Assembly (NCBI GenBank): GCA_963674835.2 | Contig: CAXXKC010000003.1 | Location: 3,100,001 to 3,164,000, forward strand | DNA length: 64,000 nt | Direction of reading: 5' to 3' | From: G963674835 sp963674835 | GTDB lineage: Bacteria; Planctomycetota; Planctomycetia; Pirellulales; Thermoguttaceae | In this document: positions 1 through 8,874 of the stretch, piece after piece | How the letters are laid out: each line of letters begins with the position of its first letter | How positions within the stretch are numbered: the stretch's first letter is position 1 | Program-made: the position numbers and the translations under genes | The notes under the pieces: generated by a model | Seen by the model: the letters and a program-made list of their open reading frames with translations, nothing else | The model's database searches: none | What the model was told of the DNA's origin: nothing

Positions 1-1
1 A

Positions 2-790
2 TGGGTTTTCCGCCTAATCGACCGCCGCCAGTTCCACACCGGTCGCCAACCCCACGTCATCGCACCCAGCCGCATGTCGGCCGATCACTTCCGCCAATTC
101 CACGGCATTCCTCCCGAGCGGATCTCCGTCATCTACAACGGCCTGGACCGCACCGATCCGCTCCCCGACCCGGTCGCGGCCCGTCGTGCCTTCCGCGCCC
201 GGCACCACCTCACCGATGCCGACGTCGCCGTCCTCTTCGTCGCTCGCAACTACGCTCTCAAAGGGTTGCAGCCGCTGCTGGAGGCCTTCGCACTGGTCGT
301 TGCCCGCTACCCAAACGCACGGCTCCTTGTCTGCGGCAGTCGCCACGATGGCCCCTATCGCCGCCAGGCACAGCGCCTGGGCCTCGCCCGACACGTCCAG
401 TTCCTCGGATTCGTCGACGACATCCGGCCCTGTTTTGCCGGTTCCGACCTCTTCGCCTTCCCAACCTTCTACGATCCGTGTAGTCTGGTTGTGTTGGAAG
501 CCATGGCGGCCGGCTTGCCCGTCATCACGACCCGCCAGAACGGGGCCGCCGAGTTGCTCACCGACAGCATCCACGGCTTCGTGATCGATTCCCCTTGGGC
601 CACCCGGCAGTTCACGCACCGCCTTCGGCGGCTCGTCGGCAACGACCTGTTCCGATGCCGCATGGGCCGCGAGGCCGCAGAACACGCGCAAACTCTCACG
701 CTCGACATCCGACTCAAAGAACTCGTCGCACGGCTCGATCGCATCGCGTCCGAGTCGACTTCACAATCCCGTCATAGGAGCGCTGCATGA
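2..790 (+). CDS. Glycosyltransferase family 4 (GT-B), 5'-truncated by window edge
   Basis: This is the C-terminal part of a GT-B glycosyltransferase that would transfer a sugar from a nucleotide-sugar donor to a surface glycan or lipid core. The frame is open from base 2, and the residues before the first internal Met (base 74) read as normal family sequence (RRQFHTGRQPHVIAPSRMS), so the real start lies outside the window. About 262 residues are visible. The segment VIYNGLD opens the C-terminal Rossmann domain. YDPCSLVVLEAMAAGLPVIT followed by GAAELL is the donor-binding E-x7-E region of GT4 enzymes and looks most like the WaaG/RfaG group. The stop overlaps the next start (ATGA), so it is translationally coupled to the sugar-nucleotide dehydratase gene. 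The exact acceptor is unknown. Confidence 0.85.
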   Translation, partial: WVFRLIDRRQFHTGRQPHVIAPSRMSADHFRQFHGIPPERISVIYNGLDRTDPLPDPVAARRAFRARHHLTDADVAVLFVARNYALKGLQPLLEAFALVVARYPNARLLVCGSRHDGPYRRQAQRLGLARHVQFLGFVDDIRPCFAGSDLFAFPTFYDPCSLVVLEAMAAGLPVITTRQNGAAELLTDSIHGFVIDSPWATRQFTHRLRRLVGNDLFRCRMGREAAEHAQTLTLDIRLKELVARLDRIASESTSQSRHRSAA

Positions 791-1782
791 GTCTCAGCGG
801 GAAACGAGCCCTGGTAACGGGTGCCGGCGGATTCATCGGTAGCCATCTCACCGACGCCCTCGTCCGCGCCGGTGCACACACCCGCGCCCTGGTCCATTAC
901 AACTCCCGAGGCGACTCCGGCCAGTTGGCCCTGCTCGAGCCCGACGTCCTCCAGCAAATCGAAATCCTCCCCGGCGACATCCGCGACCGCGCCCTCATGG
1001 GCCAGGCCGTACAAGGCTGCGATCTCGTCTTCCACTTGGCGGCCCTCATCGGCATCCCCTACAGCTACCAGGCCGTCGAAAGCTACGTCGACACCAACGT
1101 CCGCGGCACGATGAACATCCTCGATGCCTGCCGGGCACACGGCGTCCAGCGACTCCTCCACACCTCGACCAGCGAGGTCTACGGAACCGCCCAATACACG
1201 CCCATCGACGAACACCACCCCTTGCACGCCCAAAGCCCTTACGCCGCCACCAAAATCGGCGCCGATCAACTGGCCTATAGCTACTTCGCCGCTTTCGGTG
1301 TGCCCGTAGTCATCGTGCGCCCCTTCAACACCTTCGGTCCGCGCCAAAGCGCGCGGGCCGTCATCCCTACCATCATCTCTCAAGCCCTCACCGGCGACCG
1401 CATCCAACTCGGAAGCACCACGCCCGTCCGCGACTTCCTCTTCGTCGCCGACAACGCCCGTGGCTATCTCGCCGCAGCCGAGGCCGACGCCGCCCAGGTC
1501 GCCGGCGAAGTGATCAACCTCGGCACGGGTCGCGGTGTATCGGTCGGCCAGGTCGTCGACCTCGTCGCCAAGCACCTCAACCGATCGCTCAACGTCGTCC
1601 CCACCCAACAGCGCAAGCGGCCTCCGCAAAGCGAGGTATTCCAGCTCCTCGCTTCCGTCGACAAGGCCGCTGAGCGGCTCGGTTGGCGCCCCGAAATCAG
1701 CCTCGAAGACGGCCTGGCCAGCACAATCGCCTGGATCGATGGCCATCGCCAGCATTACCAGCCGCAGAAGTACAGCGTCTGA
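787..1782 (+). CDS. NAD-dependent epimerase/dehydratase, extended SDR, LegB-like
   Basis: This 331-residue extended short-chain dehydrogenase probably acts on a nucleotide-activated sugar (4,6-dehydratase or 4-epimerase) for surface polysaccharide synthesis in the cytoplasm. The NAD-binding glycine motif TGAGGFIG is at residues 11-18. The catalytic Ser/Thr stretch STSEVYG starts near residue 127, and Tyr152 and Lys156 form YxxxK in SPYAATK. The stretch LIGIPYSYQAVESYVDTNV and the RPFNTFGPRQSARAVIP segment are closest in my memory to LegB-type 4,6-dehydratases of the legionaminic/pseudaminic acid group. The start overlaps the upstream glycosyltransferase by 4 bases, which supports a shared operon. 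Family assignment is firm. The substrate is inference. Confidence 0.88.
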   Translation: MSLSGKRALVTGAGGFIGSHLTDALVRAGAHTRALVHYNSRGDSGQLALLEPDVLQQIEILPGDIRDRALMGQAVQGCDLVFHLAALIGIPYSYQAVESYVDTNVRGTMNILDACRAHGVQRLLHTSTSEVYGTAQYTPIDEHHPLHAQSPYAATKIGADQLAYSYFAAFGVPVVIVRPFNTFGPRQSARAVIPTIISQALTGDRIQLGSTTPVRDFLFVADNARGYLAAAEADAAQVAGEVINLGTGRGVSVGQVVDLVAKHLNRSLNVVPTQQRKRPPQSEVFQLLASVDKAAERLGWRPEISLEDGLASTIAWIDGHRQHYQPQKYSV

Positions 1783-1838
1783 CGCAACTCGCTCGCGGCT
1801 CTCCCAATCGCTCGCCCCGGGTGATACGCTATTCCTTA

Positions 1839-1929
1839 GAGCGAATACGGAGTATGTGTAGCGCGTGTTTCGCTTTCGAAACCGCAGAAACACGCCGCCA
1901 GGAACGCTACAGTTAAGTGCGACTCGCAC
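1839..1929. repeat. Dispersed 91-bp hairpin element, copy A
   Basis: This is one of four near-full copies of an element (others at 4819, 28458 and 57031) plus a half copy at 33379. It is flanked by TA dinucleotides at 1837-1838 and 1930-1931. The centre is a nested inverted repeat: GTAGCG (1858-1863) pairs with CGCTAC (1905-1910), and GTGTTTC (1865-1871) pairs with GAAACAC (1887-1893). The right end reads AGTGCGACTCGCACT, itself a small palindrome. It lies between two same-strand genes. It has no coding capacity, so it is either a MITE-like non-autonomous element or a repeated structured RNA or terminator. Confidence 0.8.
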
Positions 1930-1998
1930 TAGACCGCGCCGGCGATCCCTCCACGAATCGCCCACGCCGGCGAAATTGGGCCCATGGGAGCACCACCA

Positions 1999-4614
1999 AT
2001 GCGACTCACAACTTGCATCATCGGCCTGACGTGTGTTACAGCACTCGCGGCATCCGCCCCAGCGGCTGAGACCGTCCGCATTGAAGTCGCCTCCGGCGCG
2101 CCGCGCATCCTTGTCGACGGAAAGCCCGTGCGAGCGCGCATCTTCTGGGGCGGCCCAGGTTCACGAAGCTTGCCCATTGGCCCCCAAACCCAGGCCCTTT
2201 CGTTCGAGTTCACGCCCACCGAAGACGAGCCGGCGCACGCCACCATGCACCTCCGCTTCGGCCACATCCCAGGCGATATCTACCTCGACGATATCCACGT
2301 CGTCGACCTCAACACCGGCGCCGATGTCATCCCCATCTGCAACTTCGACGGCGGCCAGGCTGATTTCACGCGCAACTGGATCATCTATCCGCCCGGCGAC
2401 ACCAACACGGTGGCAACCGTCGAAGTCGTCCCCAAAGGAGGCAAAGACAACTCCGCCGCACTCCATGTCGCCCTCAAGGCCCCGCCCGACGGCAATTGGC
2501 CCGATTTCCACATCTATCACCGGCCCTGTCTTTCCTTGAATAAGGAACACCGCTATTGCGTCACGCTCTGGGTACGCTCCACTCCCGAGCGCGATTTGGC
2601 CGTCGCCTTCTATCGGCCCGGACACACCTTCGTCTTCCTCGGCGGCCCCGAAAACGGCTTTGCCGACCAGATCAAGATGGCCGCTGCCGCCGGGGTCGAC
2701 TTCGTCAGCTTCCCCATTGGCATGCCCTGGCCGCAGCCCGGCGAGTCGGTCGACTGGTCTTCCGTCGATGCCGCGTGCCGCCGGGTCCTCAAAGCAAATC
2801 CCAAGGCGCTCCTGCTGCCGCGATTCGGCATGGAACCGCCTGCCTGGTGGCAGAAGGCCAATCCCGAAGAAATGATGGTCTGGGACAAGTCGATACGCCC
2901 CTCTGGTGCGGTCGTCGGCTCGCCCAAGTATCGCCACGACGCCGCCCAACGCCTCGAGGCCCTCGTCTCTCACTTGGAGCAACAGTTCGGCCCACACATG
3001 GCCGGCTATCATCCTTGTGGACAGAACACCGGTGAATGGTTCTACCAAGACACCTGGGGGCCGGCGCTCAACGGATACTCCAAAGGCACCGAGAGGGCAT
3101 TCCGCTCCTGGCTCAAGCAGCAGTACCCCACCGACGCCGCGATCCAATCCGCCTGGCGCGATCCCAACGCAACGCTCCAAAGCGCCACCGTCCCCACACC
3201 CGCCGCGCGTCGCGAGGCGCCGGCCGGCACCCTGTGCGATCCGACGGCCCAATGCGCCGTGATCGATTTCGCCCGCTTCCAGCAGCAAGCGATGGCCGAT
3301 TGTGTCTGCCACTTCGCTCACACCGTCCGCCAGGCCACCCACGGCCGCAATTTGGTCACATTCTTCTACGGCTATGTCTTCGAATTCGCCGCGGTTCGCA
3401 ATGGCCCTGCCACCGCCGGCCACTACGCCCTGCGCCGCCTGCTCGAGTGCCCCGACATCGATCTCCTCTGCTCGCCCATCTCGTACTTCGATCGCGGCCT
3501 GGGCCAAAGCGCCCCCGCCATGACCGCTGCCGAGAGCATCGCCCTCGCCGGCAAGATGTGGCTCTACGAAGACGACACCCGCACCTACCTCGGCACGGGC
3601 AAGTTCCCCGGCTGGCGCGACCGTGTCGACACCATCGAAGATACCAACGCCGAACTCGTCCGCAACACGGCCCAATGCGCTCTGCGAAATCTCGCCACCT
3701 GGTGGATGGACCTCGGCATGAGCGGATGGTTCAACGATCCGCGCATGTGGGCCGAAATGAAACGCTTGAATGCCCTGGACCAACCTCTCCTCGAGCATCC
3801 CCTTGCGTTTCAACCGTCCGTGGCCGCCGTCATCGACGAGCCGAGCATGATCCGCACCAGCTTCAACGGCTACCTGGCCACGTCCCCTGGCGTCTATCAG
3901 GTGCGATGCCCCTTGGGACGCATGGGCGCTCCCTATGGGCAATACCTGCTCGATGACGTCACGGCCGGCCGCGTCCCGGCAAAACTCTACGTCATGCTCA
4001 CCGCTTGGTATCTCTCGCCCCAACAGCGCCGCCAGTTGCTCGACGCTACCCGTGGCACCGTGCGTATCTGGTGCTACGCGCCCGGCTACCTCCAGGCGCA
4101 AGGCGCCTCGTTCGACGCCATGGCCGAGCTCACCGGCTTCCGTATCAAAGAAGTCTCACCCCCCAAAACCTTGGCCGAACCCACCGCGTCCGGCAAGGCC
4201 CTCGGTCTCACCCAGGTGTTCGGCGCCGACGCATCCGTCCGGCCCCTCTTCGCCGCCGCCGATGCAACACCGGAAGAAACTCTGGCAACCTACTCCGATG
4301 GCTCACCCGCAGTCGCCCTCCGACACACCTCCGATGGCTGGTCGCTGTTCGTCGGCCCGCCCGGTCTGACTTCCGAACTCCTGCGCCTGGCCGCGCGAAA
4401 AGCCGGCGTCCATCTCTTCACCCAAACCGACTGCAACGTTTACGCCAACGGCCCCTACCTCGTGATTCACACGGCCGAAGATGGCCCGCTCCAGATCGAC
4501 ACCGGCCACGCCGCCCCAGTCCGCGACCTTCTCAGCGGCCAGTCCCTCGGCCGGGGCCCCAACCTAACTCTGGACCTCGGCCGCGGCCAAACCCGAGTCC
4601 TCCAAATCCAATAA
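1999..4614 (+). CDS. Secreted GH42-like (beta-galactosidase-type) glycoside hydrolase
   Basis: This 871-residue exported protein probably hydrolyses beta-linked sugars. I place the start at the second Met (MRLTTCIIGL) because GGGAG sits about 9 bases upstream. The alternative Met at 1984 would include that site inside the ORF. Residues 1-24 form a signal peptide ending near APAAE. Residues ~25-190 look like a beta-sandwich carbohydrate-binding region (LRFGHIPGDIYLDDIHVVD, a typical CBM phrase). A TIM-barrel follows, with GFADQIKMAAAAGVDFVSF, CGQNTGEW (candidate acid/base Glu) and KMWLYEDDTRT (candidate nucleophile Glu). The C-terminal third resembles the GH42 trimerisation and beta domains. 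Assignment to GH42 rather than a neighbouring family is moderate. The 3' end is followed by a short duplicated segment. Confidence 0.72.
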   Translation: MRLTTCIIGLTCVTALAASAPAAETVRIEVASGAPRILVDGKPVRARIFWGGPGSRSLPIGPQTQALSFEFTPTEDEPAHATMHLRFGHIPGDIYLDDIHVVDLNTGADVIPICNFDGGQADFTRNWIIYPPGDTNTVATVEVVPKGGKDNSAALHVALKAPPDGNWPDFHIYHRPCLSLNKEHRYCVTLWVRSTPERDLAVAFYRPGHTFVFLGGPENGFADQIKMAAAAGVDFVSFPIGMPWPQPGESVDWSSVDAACRRVLKANPKALLLPRFGMEPPAWWQKANPEEMMVWDKSIRPSGAVVGSPKYRHDAAQRLEALVSHLEQQFGPHMAGYHPCGQNTGEWFYQDTWGPALNGYSKGTERAFRSWLKQQYPTDAAIQSAWRDPNATLQSATVPTPAARREAPAGTLCDPTAQCAVIDFARFQQQAMADCVCHFAHTVRQATHGRNLVTFFYGYVFEFAAVRNGPATAGHYALRRLLECPDIDLLCSPISYFDRGLGQSAPAMTAAESIALAGKMWLYEDDTRTYLGTGKFPGWRDRVDTIEDTNAELVRNTAQCALRNLATWWMDLGMSGWFNDPRMWAEMKRLNALDQPLLEHPLAFQPSVAAVIDEPSMIRTSFNGYLATSPGVYQVRCPLGRMGAPYGQYLLDDVTAGRVPAKLYVMLTAWYLSPQQRRQLLDATRGTVRIWCYAPGYLQAQGASFDAMAELTGFRIKEVSPPKTLAEPTASGKALGLTQVFGADASVRPLFAAADATPEETLATYSDGSPAVALRHTSDGWSLFVGPPGLTSELLRLAARKAGVHLFTQTDCNVYANGPYLVIHTAEDGPLQIDTGHAAPVRDLLSGQSLGRGPNLTLDLGRGQTRVLQIQ

Positions 4615-4691
4615 CGGCTCTTGCGACTTCGGGCGTGGTTGCCGTCGACTATGCGGGCGGTCAAACCCGAGTCCTCCAAATCCAATAACGG
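4583..4691 (+). repeat. Spaced direct duplication of the hydrolase 3' end
   Basis: The last codons of the hydrolase gene and its stop (4583-4617) are repeated 74 bases downstream (4657-4691) with one mismatch over 35 bases. Both copies contain the stretch encoding QTRVLQIQ and a TAA stop. The second copy lies in another reading frame relative to the intact gene and is not translated as an extension. Confidence 0.9.
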
Positions 4692-4735
4692 CCCTCCAGC
4701 AACCCCCGCCCGCTCCAAACCTCCCCGGCCACTCC

Positions 4736-4764
4736 CATGTAGCACAGCCGCCCCCGGCTGTGCC
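4736..4764. repeat. 29-base hairpin repeat, copy 1
   Basis: A perfect inverted repeat, GCACAGCCG (4742-4750) and CGGCTGTGC (4755-4763) around a CCCC loop, sits in a 29-base unit that recurs without mismatch at 30123-30151. In RNA it would form a 9-bp GC-rich stem. No T-run follows, so a classical terminator role is unproven. Confidence 0.85.
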
Positions 4765-4818
4765 AGCCCTCAAACACCCACCAAGTTGCCGCACAACACA
4801 CCCTCGACTATCCTAATA

Positions 4819-4908
4819 GAGTGCATTCGGCGTATGGGTAGCGTGTGTTCCGAGTTTGAAACCGCAGAAACACGCCGCCACCAGCGCTACAGTTATTGGG
4901 TCCTGCAT
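4819..4908. repeat. Dispersed hairpin element, copy B
   Basis: This is the most diverged near-full copy of the element described at 1839. The core GAAACCGCAGAAACACGCCG and the outer arms GTAGCG/CGCTAC are kept. The left flank keeps TA (4817-4818). The right end has decayed (GCATTG in place of GCACTA), which suggests an older insertion. Confidence 0.75.
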
Positions 4909-5079
4909 TGGAATTGGAACGAGGCCGACCATCGGGAGGCCGAAAGATCAGGATTGGGTTGGACCCCTTGTTCCGTTTTCAATACAGGCATCAATAGTAC
5001 CTTCCGCGTTAGGGCACCTGTGCCCTCCGCGCCTTTCCAGCAGACAGTTCCCTACCAAATCAATCCAGGAGCATCCGCC

Positions 5080-6420
5080 ATGTCACGGCCCACCTGCCAT
5101 CGTCGAGCTTTCTTGCGCAAATCGGCTACCGTCGCAGCCGGCGCCGTTGCGGCGCCCTACCTGCTTTCAGCTTCCGGAGCGCGAGCCTCGATGTCGGCGA
5201 ACGACCGCTTGCTCATCGGCTGTGTCGGCCTGGGCGGAATGGGTACCGGCGACGCCCACGAGCACAGCAACTTCGGCGACATCGTTGCCGTCTGCGATGT
5301 CGATGCCAAACGCATGGACGCCGCCAAGAACGACCCCCAAATCGGCAAAGGCAAAGCCGATGCCTTCGGCGACTACCGGCGTGTCCTTGATCGCAAAGAC
5401 ATCGACATCGTCAGCGTCGTCACCGTCGACCACTGGCACATCAAGGTCGCCGTCGAGGCGCTCATGGCCGGCAAACACGTCTTTTGCCAGAAACCGCTTA
5501 CCCTCACGCTCGAAGAGAACCAGTTGATCCGCAACGCCTGCAAGAAGTACAACAAGCAGGCTTTCCTCGTTGGCACCCAACAGCGCAGCACTCGCCATCT
5601 CTTCCTCCGCGCGGTCAACATGGTTCAGAAGGGCCTCCTCGGCGACATCAAGAAGATCACCGTCGGCATCAACGGCGGCGACGTCGGCGGACCGTTCCAG
5701 AAGACCACGCCCCCGCCCGAGCTCAACTGGGAAATGTGGCTCGGCCAGGCGCCCGAGGTCCAGTACATCCCCCAGCGATGCCATTACCAGTTCCGCTGGT
5801 GGTACGAATACTCCGGCGGCAAATTCACCGACTGGGGCGCCCACCACGTCGACATCGCCACCTGGGCGATCCAGCAGGATAAGCAAGGCATGGGCCCCAT
5901 CGAGATCGACGGCGCCGACTCCAAGCACCCCGTCCCCTTCAAAGACGGCTATCCCACCGTCGACGACTGCTACAACACGGCGCACGATTTCGCCGTGAAG
6001 TGCAAGTTCGCCAATGGCACCCAGATGATCGTCACCAGCCGTGGCGACAACGGCGTCCTCTTCGAAGGAACCAAGGGCCGCATGTTCGTCAACCGCGAGA
6101 AGATCACCGGCAAACCCATCGAAGAGAACTGGGACGAAGGCAAGTTCACCGACGACGATGTCGTCAAACTCTACAAAGGCAAGCCCTACGAAGGCCACAA
6201 GTCCAACTTCTACCGCTGCATCCGCGAAGGCGGTCTCCCCGTCTCCGACGTCTTCAGCCACGTCCAGGCTATGAACACGTGCCATCTCTGTGCCATCGCC
6301 GCGCGCCTTGGCCGCACCATCAAGTGGGATCCCCAAGCCGAGAAGATCGTCGGCGACGACCAGGCAGCCGCCTTCTTCGCCCGCAAACCACGCCCCGGCT
6401 ACGAAATCCCCCGGGTCTAA
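5080..6420 (+). CDS. Tat-exported Gfo/Idh/MocA family oxidoreductase
   Basis: This 446-residue NAD(P)-dependent oxidoreductase is expected outside the cytoplasmic membrane, acting on a sugar, inositol or sugar acid. Start chosen at MSRPTCHRRAF, with AGGAG 8 bases upstream. The ORF extends further 5' only through repeat sequence. The twin-arginine motif RRAFLRKS is at residues 8-15, with a hydrophobic stretch ending ASGARA near 36. The nucleotide-binding loop is VGLGGMG (49-55). The family EKP motif appears as QKP (137-139), and DWGAHHVDIA is the conserved C-terminal domain segment. The fold and export signal are clear. The substrate is unknown. It stands alone with a repeat element just upstream. 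Confidence 0.9.
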   Translation: MSRPTCHRRAFLRKSATVAAGAVAAPYLLSASGARASMSANDRLLIGCVGLGGMGTGDAHEHSNFGDIVAVCDVDAKRMDAAKNDPQIGKGKADAFGDYRRVLDRKDIDIVSVVTVDHWHIKVAVEALMAGKHVFCQKPLTLTLEENQLIRNACKKYNKQAFLVGTQQRSTRHLFLRAVNMVQKGLLGDIKKITVGINGGDVGGPFQKTTPPPELNWEMWLGQAPEVQYIPQRCHYQFRWWYEYSGGKFTDWGAHHVDIATWAIQQDKQGMGPIEIDGADSKHPVPFKDGYPTVDDCYNTAHDFAVKCKFANGTQMIVTSRGDNGVLFEGTKGRMFVNREKITGKPIEENWDEGKFTDDDVVKLYKGKPYEGHKSNFYRCIREGGLPVSDVFSHVQAMNTCHLCAIAARLGRTIKWDPQAEKIVGDDQAAAFFARKPRPGYEIPRV

Positions 6421-6673
6421 ACAGGCCTGCATTTCAACCAAACGCTGCTTCCGTCGCGCTGCCACACACGGCCGCCGGTCTTTCCACGACCGGCGGCCTG
6501 CCGTTTTGCGCGCCCGAAGCAGCGTTGGGTTCACTGGCTGCGCGACGTTGTTGGCAGCGAACATGGAACTCGGCGTCCGCAGGCTGGGCGCAGCCCTCCC
6601 GACTGAGAATTCGGAACAGCCTCACACCCGACACCGGTTGCCCGATGGCCCCGGGATCGCTACCCTGGCTGAA

Positions 6674-7714
6674 ATGAACACGACACGCAAACTGATCCTC
6701 CTCACCGACGGCTGTGGCGACGCTCACACCGCCAAAACCGCCATCAATCTCATCCGGTACCGCCCGCACGAAGTCGTCGCCGTCCTCGACCGCCGAGGCG
6801 CCGGCAAGACCAGCCACGACCTCTTCGGCATCGGCTCCGTGCCGGTCGTCGGGTGTCTGTCCGAGGCGCCCGACGCCAACACCCTCCTGATCGGCATCGC
6901 ACCGCCCGGCGGCAAGATCCCGCCCGCCTGGCGCGCCATCGTCCTCGAGGCCATCAACCGCCGCCTGAACGTCGTCTCCGGCCTCCACGATTTCCTCAAC
7001 GACGACCCCGAATTCCACCAGGCGGCCCAACAGCACAACGTCCAACTGGTCGACGTCCGCGACAACGACGAACACGACGTCGCCAACCGCCAGGGCATTC
7101 GCGAAGGCTGCCTCCGCATCCAGACCGTGGGCAACGATTGCAGCCTCGGCAAGATGGTCGTCGCCGTCGAGTTGGTCGAAGGCCTCAAACGCGCCGCCAT
7201 CGATGCCAAGTTCGCCGCAACCGGCCAGACGGGCATCCTCATCGAAGGCGACGGCATCCCCATCGATCGGGTCATCTCCGATTTCGTCAACGGCGCTGCC
7301 GAGAAGCTCATCCTCGCCAACCAACACCACGAAGTCGTCGTCGTCGAGGGCCAAGGCAGCCTCTTTCATCCCCGCTACTCCTGCGTCACCCTCGGATTGC
7401 TCCATGGTGCGATCCCCGACGGACTGATCCTCTGCTATGAGATGGGCCGCAAAGCCGTCTACGGCATGGAGCAGATCCCGTTGGCCCCCTTGGACCGGGT
7501 CAGGCAGTTCTACGAGGCCGCCGCCAACATCATGCACCCCTGCTCGGTCATCGGCCTGGCGGTCAACACCAGTGCATTCCCCGAAGACGAAGCCCTCGCC
7601 GAGTGCCAACGCATAAGCCAGCAGATGCAGTTGCCCGCTTGCGATGTGCTCCGTTTCGGGGTGCAGCCCCTCGTCGATGCCGCGTTGCAACTGAAACGGA
7701 AACTCGGCAAATGA
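6674..7714 (+). CDS. DUF1611 family protein, DgcN-like
   Basis: This 346-residue cytoplasmic protein is of the DUF1611 family. Members paired with an enolase-superfamily epimerase have been named DgcN and assigned as D-glutamate N-acetyltransferases in other bacteria. I start at MNTTRKLILLTDG (6674) because upstream in-frame sequence has no family character. Visible features are an N-terminal Rossmann-like domain (VVAVLDRRGAGK, LIGIAPPGGKIP) and a C-terminal P-loop NTPase-like domain with TVGNDCSLGKM in the phosphate-binding position and VVVVEGQGSLFHP as the Walker-B-like strand. The stop overlaps the start of the next gene by 4 bases, so the two are almost certainly co-translated. The substrate here is inferred only from the pairing. 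Confidence 0.8.
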   Translation: MNTTRKLILLTDGCGDAHTAKTAINLIRYRPHEVVAVLDRRGAGKTSHDLFGIGSVPVVGCLSEAPDANTLLIGIAPPGGKIPPAWRAIVLEAINRRLNVVSGLHDFLNDDPEFHQAAQQHNVQLVDVRDNDEHDVANRQGIREGCLRIQTVGNDCSLGKMVVAVELVEGLKRAAIDAKFAATGQTGILIEGDGIPIDRVISDFVNGAAEKLILANQHHEVVVVEGQGSLFHPRYSCVTLGLLHGAIPDGLILCYEMGRKAVYGMEQIPLAPLDRVRQFYEAAANIMHPCSVIGLAVNTSAFPEDEALAECQRISQQMQLPACDVLRFGVQPLVDAALQLKRKLGK

Positions 7715-8751
7715 ACCTCCGCCTGCACCGATTCGACCTCCCCCTCCGCCACACCTTCACGATCGCCCGTGGCTCCGCCGTCGTCCACAAGGCCATCATC
7801 GTCGAGCTCAACCAGGACGGCCACAGCGGCTACGGCGAGACCGAAGACTACCCCTTCTACGGCGCCACCCTCGACAACATCACCGAGGCCATCCAACGAG
7901 TCCGTCCCCGCCTCGAGTCGACCGACTTGCCCGATCCGGCCGACTTGTGGGACGAGTTGCACCCGCAGCTCCAAGACAACACTTTCGCCCAGTGCGCCGT
8001 CGACCTGGCCGCACACGACCTCTGGGGAAAGCTCCTCGGGCAACCCGTCTGGAAACTCTGGGGCCTCACCATCGACCACTGCCCCTTGACCGACTACACG
8101 ATCGGCATCGACACAATCGACCACATGGTCCGCAAGATGCAGGAGTTCCCCGACTGGCCGATCTACAAGATCAAACTCGGCACGCCGCACGACCTCGATA
8201 TCGTCCGCCAGTTGCGCCGCCATACCGACGCCCTATTCCGCGTCGACGCCAATTGTGCCTGGACAGCCGAAGAAACGATCCGCAATTCGGCCGCCCTCAA
8301 GGAACTCGGCGTCGAATTCATCGAGCAGCCTCTCCCGCCCGACCGCTGGGACGACATGCAGCGAGTCTTCCGCGAGTCGGCCCTCCCCATCATTGCCGAC
8401 GAGAGCTGCCAGATCCAACCCGACGTCGACCGCTGCGTCGGCCATTTCCATGGCGTAAACGTCAAGCTCGTCAAATGCGGCGGACTAACGCCCGCACGTC
8501 GCATGATTCATCGGGCGAAACAGGTCGGCCTCAGAACAATGGTCGGCTGCATGACCGAATCCACCGTCGGCATATCCGCCATCGCCCAATTGCTGCCTAT
8601 GTTGGACTACGTCGACATGGATGGAGCCCTGCTCCTGGCCCGCGATATCGCCACCGGCGTGCGAATCGACCGCGGCCGCGTCCAATTCCCCGCCGAAAAC
8701 GGCTGCGGCATCCGGCTCATGGAGTTACCCGCGGGTAAATCGGACCGATGA
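7711..8751 (+). CDS. Enolase-superfamily dipeptide/N-acyl-amino-acid epimerase, DgcA-like
   Basis: This 346-residue muconate-lactonising subgroup enzyme abstracts an alpha proton from a carboxylate bound to Mg2+. Start at MNLRLHRFDLPLRHTF overlaps the DUF1611 gene. The longer ORF upstream is antisense-like overlap. The N-terminal capping domain contains the TEDYPFYG loop. The barrel carries YKIKLG (the KxK catalytic base pair), FRVDANCAW (first metal Asp), EFIEQPLPP (Glu), IIADESCQ (second Asp) and NVKLVKCGG (opposite-face Lys). This set is typical of Ala-D/L-Glu epimerases and of DgcA, the N-acetyl-D-glutamate racemase that partners DUF1611. The fold and catalytic residues are certain, and the exact substrate is not. 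Confidence 0.87.
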   Translation: MNLRLHRFDLPLRHTFTIARGSAVVHKAIIVELNQDGHSGYGETEDYPFYGATLDNITEAIQRVRPRLESTDLPDPADLWDELHPQLQDNTFAQCAVDLAAHDLWGKLLGQPVWKLWGLTIDHCPLTDYTIGIDTIDHMVRKMQEFPDWPIYKIKLGTPHDLDIVRQLRRHTDALFRVDANCAWTAEETIRNSAALKELGVEFIEQPLPPDRWDDMQRVFRESALPIIADESCQIQPDVDRCVGHFHGVNVKLVKCGGLTPARRMIHRAKQVGLRTMVGCMTESTVGISAIAQLLPMLDYVDMDGALLLARDIATGVRIDRGRVQFPAENGCGIRLMELPAGKSDR

Positions 8752-8874
8752 ATTGCCGCGAGATTGCGGTGCGATTATGCTGCCCGTATTGAGAATCTAC
8801 TCCCGCCGTGCGGCCTTTGGTGCCGCCCGTGCCTGGTCATCAGCTATTACCGCCCGCATTGCAGAAAGGTCGCC

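Larger units (their letters stand above)
4615..5079. other. Intergenic region rich in repeats
   Basis: This 465-base gap separates two plus-strand genes. It holds the second copy of the duplicated hydrolase end (4657-4691), a perfect hairpin repeat (4736-4764) and element copy B (4819-4908). An ORF runs through it in frame with the next gene, but reading through the repeats gives low-complexity residues. The Tat signal peptide and AGGAG site at 5067-5071 place the real downstream start at 5080. Confidence 0.8.

Noticed and set aside
772..1965. 397-residue minus-strand ORF across the SDR gene and repeat A
   Set aside because: It reads through the opposite strand of the SDR gene and the element; no family features.
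2161..4101. 646-residue minus-strand ORF opposite the GH42-like gene
   Set aside because: Shadow frame; composition follows the reverse complement of C-ending codons, no start site or family.
4621..5079. N-terminal extension of the Tat oxidoreductase at 5080
   Set aside because: The extension runs through three repeat units and would place the Tat signal internally; a ribosome site fits 5080.
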